Shown here in pieces: positions 19,438 through 27,881 of a DNA stretch of 64,000 nucleotides (position 1 is the stretch's first letter; every line of letters starts with the position of its first letter). A program made the translations under genes and the position numbers. The stretch lies in contig NZ_CP156084.1 of assembly GCF_040687965.1 (NCBI RefSeq), positions 2,976,501-3,040,500 of the forward strand, written 5' to 3'. Under the pieces are notes generated by a model, which ran no database searches, was not told the origin of the DNA, and saw nothing but the letters and a program-made list of their open reading frames with translations. The DNA is from Methylocystis echinoides. GTDB taxonomy: Bacteria > Pseudomonadota > Alphaproteobacteria > Rhizobiales > Beijerinckiaceae.

Positions 19438-19656
19438 TCAGGCGATGATGTCGGGGGTAATCTGGTCTTCGAGGAAGACGATGCGGTCGCGCAGAACGAG
19501 TTTGCGCTTTTTCAGCCGCTGGATTTGCAGTTGGTCCGGCGCGCCGACGGCGATAAGCGCCTCGATCGCCGCCTCGAGATCGTGATGCTCCAGCCTCAGA
19601 CGCTCCACTTCGGCGCGGATGGCGTCCTGATCGGCCTCGCTGGGATTGTCGTTCAT
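19438..19656 (-). CDS. DUF465 (YdcH-like) small coiled-coil protein
   Basis: The 72-residue protein is almost entirely helical and charged, with the RLKKRKLVLRDRI segment typical of the YdcH/DUF465 family. The role of the family is not established. It lies just downstream of selO on the same strand, 83 bp after its stop. A second member sits on the other side of selO at 21293-21472, so the two flank it. Confidence 0.8.
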   Translation of the reverse strand: MNDNPSEADQDAIRAEVERLRLEHHDLEAAIEALIAVGAPDQLQIQRLKKRKLVLRDRIVFLEDQITPDIIA

Positions 19657-19738
19657 GCCGCAACTACCGCCGAAGGCGTCCAGAATCAGTGTCTCGATTA
19701 TCGCGCCGGGGCCCAGCCTGGTTCAAGCGGAAAACGCC

Positions 19739-21166
19739 TCAGCTCGAAGCAAAGCCATAGGCTTCGCGCATGTCTGCAATCTCCGTGAGCTTCCTCGTCA
19801 GCGCCGACCAGTCGTCCGCCTCGGCGATCGGGCTCCAGATCGCCTCGACCTCGTCGATGAGCATGGAGCAGGGCGCGGACCGGCGGAAATAGGGGTGATC
19901 CAGCCGCGCGTCGGCGGCGGTCTCATGCTCGGCGAAGGCGTCGCGCACGGGGACGAATTCCGGCGTCTCATAGAAGGCGGCGGAGGCGCTGGCCTTGGCG
20001 CGCCCGGCGCTGGCGAGGCCGCCGCGCCAGTCGAAGAAGGCCTGTTCGAAGGGGGCCCGGGTCGACATGAGAAAATCGGTGAAGGCCTTGGACAGGCGGG
20101 CGTCGGCCTCTTCCCCAGCCGAGACGAGGCCCAGGCGGCGGAGCAGGACGACGCGAAACGCCTTTTGGATTGCGACGGCGAAGCCGTCGAGCGTCCGTTG
20201 CGCCGCCTCCAGTCCCGTCAAATGCAGCAGGCATTCGGCGAGCCGCGCGAGGTTCCAGGCCAGCGCGCTCGGCTGGCGACCGAAGGCGTAGAGGCCGCTC
20301 TCGTCGAAATAGGCGGCGGTGAATTGCGGATCATAAGTGGGCGCGAAGCGCCAGGGGCCGTAATCGAAACTCTCGCCGGTGACGTTGATGTTGTCCGAAT
20401 TGAGCACCCCGTGGACGAAGCCCGCCGCCATGTAGCCGGCGCCGAGCCGCGCCACGCGCTCGGCGACCTCCTCCAGAAAGGCGCGCGCCCGCTCCGGCGG
20501 CGGGAGGGGGGCGAGCGCGGGGAAGTAATGACGACAGACATACTCGAGCAGCCGGTCGATCGCCGCCTTGTCGTCATGGAAGGCAAGGCGCTGGAAGGTG
20601 CCGATGCGAATATGCGAATGCGACAGGCGCACCATCACGCTCGAGCGCGTGGGTGAGGGCTCGTCGCCGCGGAGCAGCGCCTCGCCCGTCTCGATCAGGC
20701 TGAAGGTCTTGGAGGTGTCGACGCCGAGCGCCTCCAGCATTTCCGTCGCCAAAATTTCGCGAACGCCACCCTTCAGGGTAAGCCGTCCGTCGCCGCGCCG
20801 CGACCAGGGAGTCTGGCCGCTGCCCTTGGTGCCGAGGTCCAGCAGCCGACCATCGGCGCAGTCGCGCAGCTGGGCGAAGAGAAAGCCGCGGCCGTCGCCG
20901 AGTTCCGGATTGTAAACGCGAAACTGGTGGCCGTGGTAGCGCAGGGCGAGCGGCTGGGGCAGACTGCCCGGCAGCGGCTCGAAGCGCCCGAAATGCGCAA
21001 TCCATTCGGGGTCGGTCAGGCCGTCGAGGCCGACGCGCGCCGCCCAGCGCTGGTTTCGGTAGCGCAGCAGGGTCTTGGGGAATTGGGCGGCTTCAACCCG
21101 GTCGAAGAAGGGGTCGCCCAGGCTCTCGTGAAGAGTCTCTGGACAATAGGTCTCGGTGAGGGGCAT
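19739..21166 (-). CDS. selO: Protein adenylyltransferase SelO (YdiU family)
   Basis: SelO is a pseudokinase-fold enzyme that transfers AMP to Ser, Thr or Tyr side chains of proteins and is linked to oxidative stress responses. The 475-residue product matches the family length. Conserved blocks seen include YHGHQFRVYNPELGDGR, DLGTKGSGQTPWSRRGDGRLTLKGGVRE and FVHGVLNSDNINVTGESFDYGPWRF, which holds the active-site Asn and Asp. The C-terminus ends GFASS with no sign of selenocysteine. A DUF465 gene follows it and another precedes it. Confidence 0.95.
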   Translation of the reverse strand: MPLTETYCPETLHESLGDPFFDRVEAAQFPKTLLRYRNQRWAARVGLDGLTDPEWIAHFGRFEPLPGSLPQPLALRYHGHQFRVYNPELGDGRGFLFAQLRDCADGRLLDLGTKGSGQTPWSRRGDGRLTLKGGVREILATEMLEALGVDTSKTFSLIETGEALLRGDEPSPTRSSVMVRLSHSHIRIGTFQRLAFHDDKAAIDRLLEYVCRHYFPALAPLPPPERARAFLEEVAERVARLGAGYMAAGFVHGVLNSDNINVTGESFDYGPWRFAPTYDPQFTAAYFDESGLYAFGRQPSALAWNLARLAECLLHLTGLEAAQRTLDGFAVAIQKAFRVVLLRRLGLVSAGEEADARLSKAFTDFLMSTRAPFEQAFFDWRGGLASAGRAKASASAAFYETPEFVPVRDAFAEHETAADARLDHPYFRRSAPCSMLIDEVEAIWSPIAEADDWSALTRKLTEIADMREAYGFASS

Positions 21167-21222
21167 GGGAGGGTCTCGTAGGGGCGTCGTGGCCCGCGAG
21201 CAAGGGGCGCGCCAAAAAATTA

Positions 21223-21244
21223 AGGCGGAGGGACCCCTCCGCCT
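21223..21244 (-). terminator. Intrinsic terminator after the second DUF465 gene
   Basis: On the minus strand a perfect 10-bp stem (AGGCGGAGGG/CCCTCCGCCT, 2-nt loop) is followed by TAATTTTTT. It lies about 50 bp past the stop at 21293 and would separate that gene from selO. Confidence 0.75.
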
Positions 21245-21292
21245 ATATCGAGATACCCTTATCCTGAGAGGCTGCGAGAGCGGGAACGCCCG

Positions 21293-21472
21293 CTAATGGC
21301 GCGTTTCGCTAATCTCCAGCTTGGCCAATTCGTCTTTGATCTGCAGCTTTTTTCGCTTCAATTCGATGATCTTCGCGTCGTCGGCGTTTGGATGCAGCTG
21401 CTCTTTTTCGATTTCCTTTTCGAGCGCCTCGTGGCGGCGTTGGAGTTCGACGATATGACCCTGTAAGGACAT
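21293..21472 (-). CDS. DUF465 (YdcH-like) small coiled-coil protein, second copy
   Basis: The 59-residue product (MSLQGHIVELQRRHEALEK start) is a charged helical hairpin with the family core ELKRKKLQIKDELAKL. A perfect AGGAGG lies 7 bases before the ATG at 21472. A strong terminator follows. It is related to the 72-residue protein at 19438-19656 in fold and motif but is clearly a separate member. Function unknown. Confidence 0.85.
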   Translation of the reverse strand: MSLQGHIVELQRRHEALEKEIEKEQLHPNADDAKIIELKRKKLQIKDELAKLEISETRH

Positions 21473-21690
21473 GCGGAACCTCCTCTTTAGCCCCCCTCCT
21501 GCGAGGGGCGGCACGGTCAAGCATGACACATCCGGAGCCGCCTGCAAGGCATGAATTGTCGCGGGCGTCACAAAACTTTCGCTGCGGCGCCACAGACGCT
21601 TAACAATTGGTGAGCCCGCCTTGGACGAGACGGGCTGGAAGCCGCTCTCGGGCGCCCCGTCGGCCGAATGATTTTTCATCACAAAGGCGC

Positions 21691-21719
21691 TTGCGCCCCG
21701 CCGCGTCCGCCACTATACA
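21691..21719 (+). promoter_or_regulatory. Sigma-70-like promoter for tRNA-Val
   Basis: TTGCGC (21691-21696) and TATACA (21714-21719) are separated by exactly 17 bp. The predicted start of transcription is near 21726, about 33 bp before the tRNA 5' end. Confidence 0.6.
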
Positions 21720-21758
21720 CACGCCACCCGAACCGCCGCCGAGGCGGACCCCGGCAGG

Positions 21759-21833
<75 letters not shown>

Positions 21834-21926
21834 TCAGCAATCAAAATGCACCGCCATCTGAACGCAAGCTCGCTCGTCGCGAGTCTGTTGCGCGCCATCG
21901 CGCCGCTGCGTCTGCGAGACACAAAA

Positions 21927-21949
21927 AACCCGGCGACGGGCGCCGGGTT
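21927..21949 (-). terminator. Intrinsic terminator of the small secreted-protein gene
   Basis: A perfect 9-bp stem (AACCCGGCG/CGCCGGGTT) with a 5-nt loop is followed on the minus strand by a TTTTTT run. It lies 117 bp past the stop at 22066. It could also limit read-through from tRNA-Val on the plus strand, where the T-run is weaker. Confidence 0.75.
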
Positions 21950-22065
21950 AGTTTGGAGATAAGGAACCAGTTGCTGACGCTGGTCAAAAGCAGAACCGTC
22001 GAGCATCAGGATTGTTCCGCCCGGAGGCGAGAAAAACAGATCCCATCCGCTCACAGGCGACCGCC

Positions 22066-22311
22066 TCAGCGAGTCTCGCAGACGGTTACGGTTTTCATGC
22101 CAGTCTCGGCTTCCACGCGGCTCGGATAGCCGTGGGGGCCGACCACAACCATGCTTTCAGTCGTCGGCCTCCTTTCCACCACCGAGCACCGTTTCGTGCG
22201 TGGGTCCTGCACGACATACCATTCGTCGACCGGCTGGGCCGAGGCCGAAAAAGAGACCGCCAAAGCCGCCGTCGCGGCAATGATCATCAGACACTTACGG
22301 AACACGACCAA
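22066..22311 (-). CDS. Small secreted hypothetical protein
   Basis: The 81-residue product starts with a clear Sec signal peptide (CLMIIAATAALAVSFSASA, cleavage after ASA-Q). The mature part of about 55 residues has two cysteines (KRCSVVERRP and VTVCETR) that could form a disulfide, and a WYVVQDPRTKRC motif. Similar short periplasmic proteins are common in Rhizobiales, but I know no function. A terminator follows at 21927-21949. Confidence 0.75.
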   Translation of the reverse strand: MVVFRKCLMIIAATAALAVSFSASAQPVDEWYVVQDPRTKRCSVVERRPTTESMVVVGPHGYPSRVEAETGMKTVTVCETR

Positions 22312-22559
22312 TCCTCCCTGTTCCCCGATCGAAAAACCGCCCGGGGCGTTTCCCTGTTCCGGGGTCGAAGAGGAACGTTTTGGCGTCGATCGCCATAATC
22401 GAGATGGGGGTGACGTCGTTTCCCTACCGCGTGCATGGCGTTCTGAGCCGGGGCGTTGGCGTTTCTGTCAGCGGCGTCCAGTCGTCCCACTAGACCAAAA
22501 AGTTAGACCTTCGCGAGCGCGGCTCTATGTCGTTCTTGGCTCCAATTTGGAGAAAGGCC

Positions 22560-22814
22560 ATGAACGCATTGCTGGAAATCGTAGAGTGGTGCCGCCAGGA
22601 GCGGCAGCGGGCGCGAAAGCTGATCGTCTCGCTGGAAACGGGGCGGTGCCGGCTCGGAGAGGACCGCGGCCATGGGTGGGCGGACGTCACCGCTGCGACG
22701 CTCTCCCGTTTGAAGCTCCATATGGAAGAGCTCGACGATATGCTGGAGCAGTATGAAGCCGAGCGCTCCCGCGGGTCGGGCTCGCAATCCTCGGACGAAA
22801 GACGCGTGAGCTGA
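22560..22814 (+). CDS. Hypothetical helical protein
   Basis: The 84-residue frame starts at an ATG with GGAGAAAGG nine bases upstream; an in-frame ATG at 22527 has no such site. The sequence is polar and helical (LLEIVEWCRQERQRARKLIVSLETG, LKLHMEELDDMLEQYEAERS). No motif is recognised. Its stop abuts the stop of the membrane protein on the other strand with no gap. Confidence 0.65.
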   Translation: MNALLEIVEWCRQERQRARKLIVSLETGRCRLGEDRGHGWADVTAATLSRLKLHMEELDDMLEQYEAERSRGSGSQSSDERRVS

Positions 22815-23633
22815 TCAGCGCGCCGGGAGGGGCGGGACCCGCTCCGGCGCCCCAGCGGCGGCCCTGGCGTAGCCGGCGATCGACGCGGCTGCGTTAGACA
22901 GCGGCTCCGCGCTGACCCGAACCGACCCGGAGTCCGGCCGGTCGATGTCCTGAATGAGCAGGATCACCGCGGCGACGAGGATCGTGACGAGATAGACCGG
23001 AAGCCGCCAGCGCTTCCGCTCCAGGCCGCTCGCATATCCCGTGAAGCCGATGGCGAGGGCGGCCATGCCGTAGAGCGCAACGATGATGACGTGCGGCACC
23101 CGGTGGCGGAAGGCGGTGAGCCGGCCTTCGTGGGCGTCGACCATGTCGTTGAGCGCCTGAATATAGAGCCCCGTCGGAACCATGGCGTTGTCCCTGGCCG
23201 CCGCGGCCCGGACAACGCGCCAAAGGCGCTCCTGCAGCTCATTCGATCGCGCTATCGCGGCCTCGGTGGGCGTCGACGCGACATTCGCGGCGTCGGATCG
23301 TATGGCGACATAGTCCCGCAGCAGGTCGAGACTCTCGGCGGCATAGGGGGAAGGCAGAAGCCGCGCGCGGAGGGCGGCCGTGCCGATGGCGTTGGCCTCC
23401 TTGAGCGTCGCCGCGCGCCGCTCGTCGAAGCGCGTGACGGCCATGGCGAAGGAGAAGCTCAGCATCAGCGCGAGAAGGCCCAGGATCGAGGCTTCGATCG
23501 TGGCGATGTTGGCTTCCCGCCGACTGCCCAGGGCAAGCCAGTGGCCGGTTTCAGAAGCAATCCCGAAGAGCGCGACGCTCAGCAAAAAGATGGCCCAAAG
23601 CGGCGCGTCTTCGAACATGTCTCTATGCCCCAA
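22815..23633 (-). CDS. DUF4239-like (bestrophin-like) membrane protein
   Basis: The 272-residue protein has two hydrophobic segments near the N-terminus (PLWAIFLLSVALFGIAS and SILGLLALMLSFSFAMAV), a long soluble helical middle, and two more near the C-terminus (VIIVALYGMAALAIGFTGY and LPVYLVTILVAAVILLIQDID). The ILGLLALMLSFSFAMA..RFDERR pattern fits the DUF4239 group. The family is suspected to include channels, but this is unproven. A one-helix protein gene lies 51 bp upstream on the same strand. Confidence 0.65.
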   Translation of the reverse strand: MGHRDMFEDAPLWAIFLLSVALFGIASETGHWLALGSRREANIATIEASILGLLALMLSFSFAMAVTRFDERRAATLKEANAIGTAALRARLLPSPYAAESLDLLRDYVAIRSDAANVASTPTEAAIARSNELQERLWRVVRAAAARDNAMVPTGLYIQALNDMVDAHEGRLTAFRHRVPHVIIVALYGMAALAIGFTGYASGLERKRWRLPVYLVTILVAAVILLIQDIDRPDSGSVRVSAEPLSNAAASIAGYARAAAGAPERVPPLPAR

Positions 23634-23684
23634 CCTCTATGGCCGGAACTTTATCGCCGCGCAGCCAACGCCGCCATGGCCAGG

Positions 23685-23804
23685 CTACTCGACGCTCGTG
23701 AGGTCGAGAAACATGTGCACTTTTACAGCGATGTTGATGACGGCCAGCCCGAGGCCCATAAAGATCGCCACAAACACGGCCCAGAAACGCGGATCGGAAT
23801 GCAT
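23685..23804 (-). CDS. One-helix membrane microprotein
   Basis: A 39-residue frame beginning MHSDPRFW with one hydrophobic helix (AVFVAIFMGLGLAVINIAV) and a short tail. GGGGGAG lies 7 bases before the ATG at 23804. It precedes the DUF4239-like gene on the same strand, so the two may be co-transcribed. Its short size and good ribosome-binding site support it as real. Function unknown. Confidence 0.65.
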   Translation of the reverse strand: MHSDPRFWAVFVAIFMGLGLAVINIAVKVHMFLDLTSVE

Positions 23805-24218
23805 AGGCGTTCTCCCCCACGCCGCAGGCGGAAGGATGCCCGCCCGATCAGCGCCAGACAAGGGGAATTTCGGCCCCCCAGGAGAGAGACGGCCGATCGG
23901 TCGCCCCGGCGGAAGCCGGACCTCCCGCTACGCTGAGAGTCGAAAACAGGCCTTGGTTTCGAACCGCGTTCCAAGAACCATCGCGAGCCCATTGCAAAAG
24001 GGCCGCAAGTCATCATTTTGCAGGGCAGGGAAGAAAAGCGCGCCTGCGCGGCAGGCGAGGCGCGGTCCGGCGCATGGGGGGCCCACGCGCCGGACCTGAC
24101 CACTCGAAACGGGCAGAGAATCGAGCGGCTTGAGCTTGACTATAGCGAGGGACCTTGCGCGTACCAAGCGTCAACCTTCCGTTAAGGTTTAGGATAAGGT
24201 GGAATTGGACATGGAATC
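23805..24218. other. Intergenic region with no confident gene
   Basis: About 410 bp upstream of the hydrolase gene. No supported coding frame was seen. A GCCTGC-GCG-GCAGGC hairpin lies at 24042-24056; read on the minus strand it is followed by a CTTTTCTT tract, but no minus-strand gene ends there. Confidence 0.4.
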
Positions 24219-24350
24219 ATGAGGTTGCTTGGCGCTACATCTTTGATTGCGCTGCCACTTTGTTCGCTTGGCGCAGATTTGCCGCAGATCGTCGTAGGGT
24301 TCCGGACGGCCGCGCGGGGTTCTGCAAGGGCCGCGTATGGTGGTCGATAG
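24219..24350 (+). CDS. Possible 43-residue secreted peptide (weak candidate)
   Basis: An ATG frame (MRLLGATSLIALPLCSLGA start) has a signal-peptide-like N-terminus followed by about 25 residues ending at TAG. The ribosome-binding site is poor, and the end overlaps the first codons of the hydrolase if that starts at 24337. It may simply be a translated leader or no gene. Confidence 0.22.
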   Translation: MRLLGATSLIALPLCSLGADLPQIVVGFRTAARGSARAAYGGR

Positions 24351-25461
24351 ACTGTTAGGATCGGGCGTGAAGACCATCCCCGTTTCCCTCTTGCTGTGCG
24401 GCCTAATCGCGCTCGCGCCCGTCGCGTGGGGCAAAATTCTTTTGCCCTCGGGGGCGACCCAATCCGCCGCCGCCGACAACGCCGTGGCCGGGCCGCGTCG
24501 GGTTCCCGCCCGCGTCCTTCCTGTGCCGGGCGACGTGAGCAAGCAATTGCAGGCCCTCATCCGCGCGCCTTATCCCGCAAATGTGCTGACGCCGCCGCCG
24601 AATACAAATGAAGCGTGGGCGGCGCTAGACAAGCAATTCAATATGGATTGGTCGAAGACGCTCGCCGAGTTGCGCAAGTCGCTCAAGGTCAGCGTCGAGC
24701 CGGCGACAATTGCGGGCGTGAAAGCCTATATCGTGACGCCCGCCGCTTTGCCCTCCAGCAACCGCAATCGGCTGCTCGTTCATCTGCATGGCGGCGGCTT
24801 TGTCGCGGGCGGCGGCGAAGCGGCGACCACGGAAGCGATCGTGATGGCCGGGATCGGCGGCTTCCGGGTCATTTCAATCGATTATCGCATGCCGCCGCAG
24901 GCGCCGTTTCCAGCTGCTCTGGACGACGCGCTGACCGTCTGGGAGGCCCTCGCGCAGACGGTGAAGCCGCAGAATATGGCGATCTTCGGGGCGTCGGCCG
25001 GGGGCGGGCTGGCGCTCGCGACGGTCTTGCGCGCCAAGGACGAGGGCCTGCCGCTGCCGGCGGCTGTTGCCGCGTTGACGCCCTGGTCGGACCTCAACAA
25101 GGTGGGCGACAGCTATTACGCCAACGAATATGTCGACAACATGCTGGTGACGTGGGACGGATGGCTTGCCGCCTCGGCGCAGCTCTACGCCAACGGCCAC
25201 GACCTGAAGGATCCCTATCTTTCGCCTGTTTATGGCGATTTCAAAAACTTCCCGCCGACGATCCTGACCGCTGGGACCCGCGATCTGTTCTTATCCAATA
25301 CCGTGCGCGTCCATCGTAATATGCGCCGCGCCGGCGTCTTCGCCGATCTCAATGTCTATGAAGGCATGAGCCACGGACAATTCGCCGGCCCGGATGTGCC
25401 TGAGTCCCGCGAGATCTTCGAAGAAATCGCGCGCTTTTTCGACGCGCGGCTGGGGCAGTGA
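24337..25461 (+). CDS. Exported alpha/beta hydrolase of the hormone-sensitive lipase/acetyl-hydrolase group
   Basis: The 374-residue enzyme should hydrolyse small esters. It has an N-terminal signal (IPVSLLLCGLIALAPVAWG). It then shows the HSL oxyanion motif HGGGF (151-155), the nucleophile elbow GASAGG with Ser220, an aspartate in GTRDLFLS and the histidine in GMSHGQF, so the triad is complete. The ATG at 24337 has AAGGG upstream; a GTG at 24367 (VKTIPVSLLL) is an alternative start just before the signal helix. It stands alone, with tiny membrane-protein genes on both sides. Substrate unknown. Confidence 0.88.
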   Translation: MVVDRLLGSGVKTIPVSLLLCGLIALAPVAWGKILLPSGATQSAAADNAVAGPRRVPARVLPVPGDVSKQLQALIRAPYPANVLTPPPNTNEAWAALDKQFNMDWSKTLAELRKSLKVSVEPATIAGVKAYIVTPAALPSSNRNRLLVHLHGGGFVAGGGEAATTEAIVMAGIGGFRVISIDYRMPPQAPFPAALDDALTVWEALAQTVKPQNMAIFGASAGGGLALATVLRAKDEGLPLPAAVAALTPWSDLNKVGDSYYANEYVDNMLVTWDGWLAASAQLYANGHDLKDPYLSPVYGDFKNFPPTILTAGTRDLFLSNTVRVHRNMRRAGVFADLNVYEGMSHGQFAGPDVPESREIFEEIARFFDARLGQ

Positions 25462-25472
25462 CCTCCGACCGG

Positions 25473-25559
25473 TCAGCCGTACATCCAGCCGACGAGCACA
25501 GCCCCGATGAAGAAGCCGATGAAGCCGATAAGAACAACTCTGAAAAGCCCGTCGGGCAT
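25473..25559 (-). CDS. 28-residue one-helix membrane microprotein
   Basis: The frame MPDGLFRVVLIGFIGFFI... is a single hydrophobic helix ending GWMYG. The ATG at 25559 follows GGGAGAGGG at good spacing. It runs convergent to the hydrolase gene, with the stops 11 bp apart. Very short, so support rests on the ribosome-binding site and the clean helix. Function unknown. Confidence 0.5.
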   Translation of the reverse strand: MPDGLFRVVLIGFIGFFIGAVLVGWMYG

Positions 25560-25742
25560 TGGCCCTCTCCCTCTCAGCAAAACGGCCCGTCGCTCCATCC
25601 GCGCTCGGGCCGCTCGTTCCGGCGACCCTGAAGGCTCGCCCGTTTTGCAGAAATAGGGAGTCGCGCGGCGGCTGACAAGCAGCCTGCGACGCGCTTGCTG
25701 GATCGGGGCTTCAGTGGCCGCCATGCGCTGGCCACGCCCGGG

Positions 25743-25949
25743 TCAATCTCGCGCCGCCGCCTTGAGCTCGAGCTGCGACGGCTTCTCGGACTGCGCAACG
25801 ACCGCCTCGTCGGCCTGGAGGGCCTTTACTGCGCGCGAGGCGTGTTCGACGCGATGCTTGGCGGGAGCGCCGACGCTCGTGACAAAGCCGAGGGCGAGAA
25901 AGCCGACCCAGAAGGCCGTCGGCACGATTTTCGATTTTGCGAGCGACAC
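25743..25949 (-). CDS. Tiny single-helix membrane protein, paralogue of the one at 6239-6394
   Basis: The 68-residue protein starts with GTG at 25949, three bases after GGGGAGGGG. It reads VSLAKSKIVP, then one helix (TAFWVGFLALGFVTS), then a charged helical tail rich in Ala, Glu and Lys. The N-terminal 26 residues are nearly identical to the 51-residue protein at 6239-6394, including the GTG start, but the tails differ. That conservation supports the GTG start over longer frames. It is divergent from the MocR-type regulator. Confidence 0.75.
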   Translation of the reverse strand: MSLAKSKIVPTAFWVGFLALGFVTSVGAPAKHRVEHASRAVKALQADEAVVAQSEKPSQLELKAAARD

Positions 25950-26129
25950 TGTCCCCTCCCCGGCGTTTGTTCGGGTTCTTATGTGGTTCGCAGCTTTTCG
26001 CAGGACGGCGGCTTTGGAAAGCGCCAGCCGCGCGCCTGTTGGTGGAGCCAGTGGGGGGATTAGCGATTTTTTGACGATTTCGCGCATTCAGCCGTTGGTT
26101 GCGCTTTTTGGTCGCGGTCTTTGCGGTTG

Positions 26130-26146
26130 TGGTTCCACTGGAACCA
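26130..26146. promoter_or_regulatory. Perfect inverted repeat upstream of the MocR regulator
   Basis: TGGTTCC-ACT-GGAACCA lies about 95 bp before the regulator start, in the divergent region shared with the 68-residue membrane protein. Its symmetry and position suggest an operator, perhaps for autoregulation. MocR proteins often use direct repeats instead, so the owner of the site is uncertain. Confidence 0.45.
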
Positions 26147-26240
26147 TGCGTCGTGGCTCTATGCGGTTGCGTTAGGCCGCCTTAACCCTGCAGTCACGGC
26201 AGTCCAGATCGCTTGCGTTAACCATGGACGAACAAAGCAC

Positions 26241-27773
26241 ATGATGAGCATCGCCACACTCGGTCGTACGTCTCCGGTCATCAGAAGCGGCCATGTGCAG
26301 CTGTCGATCATCTTGAGAGAGTCAGAGAAATCGACGCTGCAGACGCAGATTTTCGATCAGATCCGCACCATGATTCTCAACGGCCAGCTGCGGGGCGACG
26401 ATCCCTTGCCAACCACGCGCGAATTGAGCGTGCAGCTTGGCGTCTCCCGCAACACGGCCGTGCTCGCCTATGAGCGGCTGATCGCCGAAGGCTATATTCG
26501 CACCAAGCCCTATGTCGGGACCTTTGTGTCGCCCGATCTTCCGGACACGGCGTTCCTCTCCGCCGGCGAGACGACGGCGACGCCCCCGCCGATGCAGGTG
26601 ACGGACGGGTCAGGCGCCGGCGAGGAGGCGCCGCATCTGCGCACGCATCGGCTCGCGGACCCGAACCGCCGCCGGCTCGCCGCGGATTTCTGGGTCGGCC
26701 GTCCCGACGCCCGCACTTTCCCGATGAAGGCGTGGTCGCAACACATCAAGGCGCGGCTCAAGTCCGCAGGATCCAAGTTGACGAGTTACAGCGATCCTGC
26801 GGGCCTGCTCGAGCTGCGTCAGGCCATCGCCAAACATCTTGCGCCCGCGCGCGGCGTGGTTTGCGATCCGGAACAGATCATCATTGTCGGCGGCTGCCAG
26901 GATGGTTTCAATCTCGTCGGGCGGCTTCTTGTGCATCCGGGCTCCACGGCCGTCGTCGAGAGCCCCTGCTATCAGGGCGCGGCTTTCGTTTTGGAAAGTC
27001 TTGGCGCCAAGCTGCATCCCGTGCCGATCGACAGGGACGGGCTCGACGTCACGCAATTGCCGCATGTGAACGGCGCGGTCGCTTATGTCACGCCCTCGCA
27101 TCAATATCCGGTCGGCGTGACGATGAGCCTGCAGCGGCGCATCGAGCTTCTGTCCTGGGCGACGCAATATGACGCCTACATCATGGAGGACGACTACGAC
27201 AGCGACTTCCGCTTCGTGGGCTCGCCGCTGACCGCGCTCAAGGGTCTCGATCGCAACGAGCGCGTCATCTATCTCGGCACCTTCTCCAAATGCATGGGGC
27301 CGGGGCTGCGGCTCGGCTATGTGGTGGCGCCGCGCCGCCTCGTCGAGAGCTTCCGCCGCATGAAAATGTTGATGAACAACGGCCAGAGCTGGCTGGAGCA
27401 GGCGGCCATGGCGGATTTCATGGCGAGCGGCGAGTTCGGCCGCCATCTGCGCCGCATCCGCCAGCTCTACCGCGAACGCCGCGACGCGCTGCTCGGCGCT
27501 TTGCACAAGCATTTCGGCGAATGCGAAGTCTATGGCGAGCAGGCCGGCATGCATCTCGTCTGGAAATTGCCGGAGGGCTTTCCCAGCGCCGAGGAGGTCG
27601 AGGCGAAGGGCCTTGCCGCTGGCGTCGGCGTCTGTTCCCTCGCGACGGGCTCCGCTCTGCGCTTCGATAAGAACGACGGGGCCGACCGTTTGCTGATGCT
27701 GGGCTTCGTCGCGCTCTCCGAGAAGGAGATCGAGGACGGCATTGCGCGGCTCGCAGGGGCGTTGAAGGGGTAA
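26241..27773 (+). CDS. MocR/GabR-type regulator (GntR winged helix fused to an aminotransferase fold)
   Basis: The 510-residue protein has an N-terminal GntR helix-turn-helix (QIFDQIRTMILNGQLRG, PLPTTRELSVQLGVSRNTAVLAYERL) and a large class I aminotransferase-like domain. GTFSKCMGPGLRLGY contains the lysine expected to bind pyridoxal phosphate. Such proteins sense amines or PLP-linked metabolites. The ATG pair at 26241/26244 (MMSIATLGRTSP) is taken as the start; the frame extends upstream through the palindrome at 26130-26146. haoB-haoA lie next to it on the opposite strand. Its target is unknown. Confidence 0.85.
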   Translation: MMSIATLGRTSPVIRSGHVQLSIILRESEKSTLQTQIFDQIRTMILNGQLRGDDPLPTTRELSVQLGVSRNTAVLAYERLIAEGYIRTKPYVGTFVSPDLPDTAFLSAGETTATPPPMQVTDGSGAGEEAPHLRTHRLADPNRRRLAADFWVGRPDARTFPMKAWSQHIKARLKSAGSKLTSYSDPAGLLELRQAIAKHLAPARGVVCDPEQIIIVGGCQDGFNLVGRLLVHPGSTAVVESPCYQGAAFVLESLGAKLHPVPIDRDGLDVTQLPHVNGAVAYVTPSHQYPVGVTMSLQRRIELLSWATQYDAYIMEDDYDSDFRFVGSPLTALKGLDRNERVIYLGTFSKCMGPGLRLGYVVAPRRLVESFRRMKMLMNNGQSWLEQAAMADFMASGEFGRHLRRIRQLYRERRDALLGALHKHFGECEVYGEQAGMHLVWKLPEGFPSAEEVEAKGLAAGVGVCSLATGSALRFDKNDGADRLLMLGFVALSEKEIEDGIARLAGALKG

Positions 27774-27802
27774 GGCGGACCCGTCCGCAGCTTGAAGGCG
27801 AA

Positions 27803-27823
27803 GACCCTTCCGCAAGAAGGGTC
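27803..27823. terminator. Hairpin between convergent MocR and haoB genes
   Basis: GACCCTTC-CGCAA-GAAGGGTC is a perfect 8-bp stem lying 30 bp past the MocR stop and 59 bp past the haoB stop. No T-run follows on either strand, so it is at best a weak bidirectional end. Confidence 0.4.
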
Positions 27824-27881
27824 GCCCCTGTCCCATTGACGGGGGGAGGGCGGCCGGCGCCCGGTGGGGTTCGCCGGAGCG

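Noticed and set aside
24042..24056. Terminator-like GCCTGC/GCAGGC hairpin
   Set aside because: On the strand where a CTTTTCTT tract follows there is no upstream gene that would end here.
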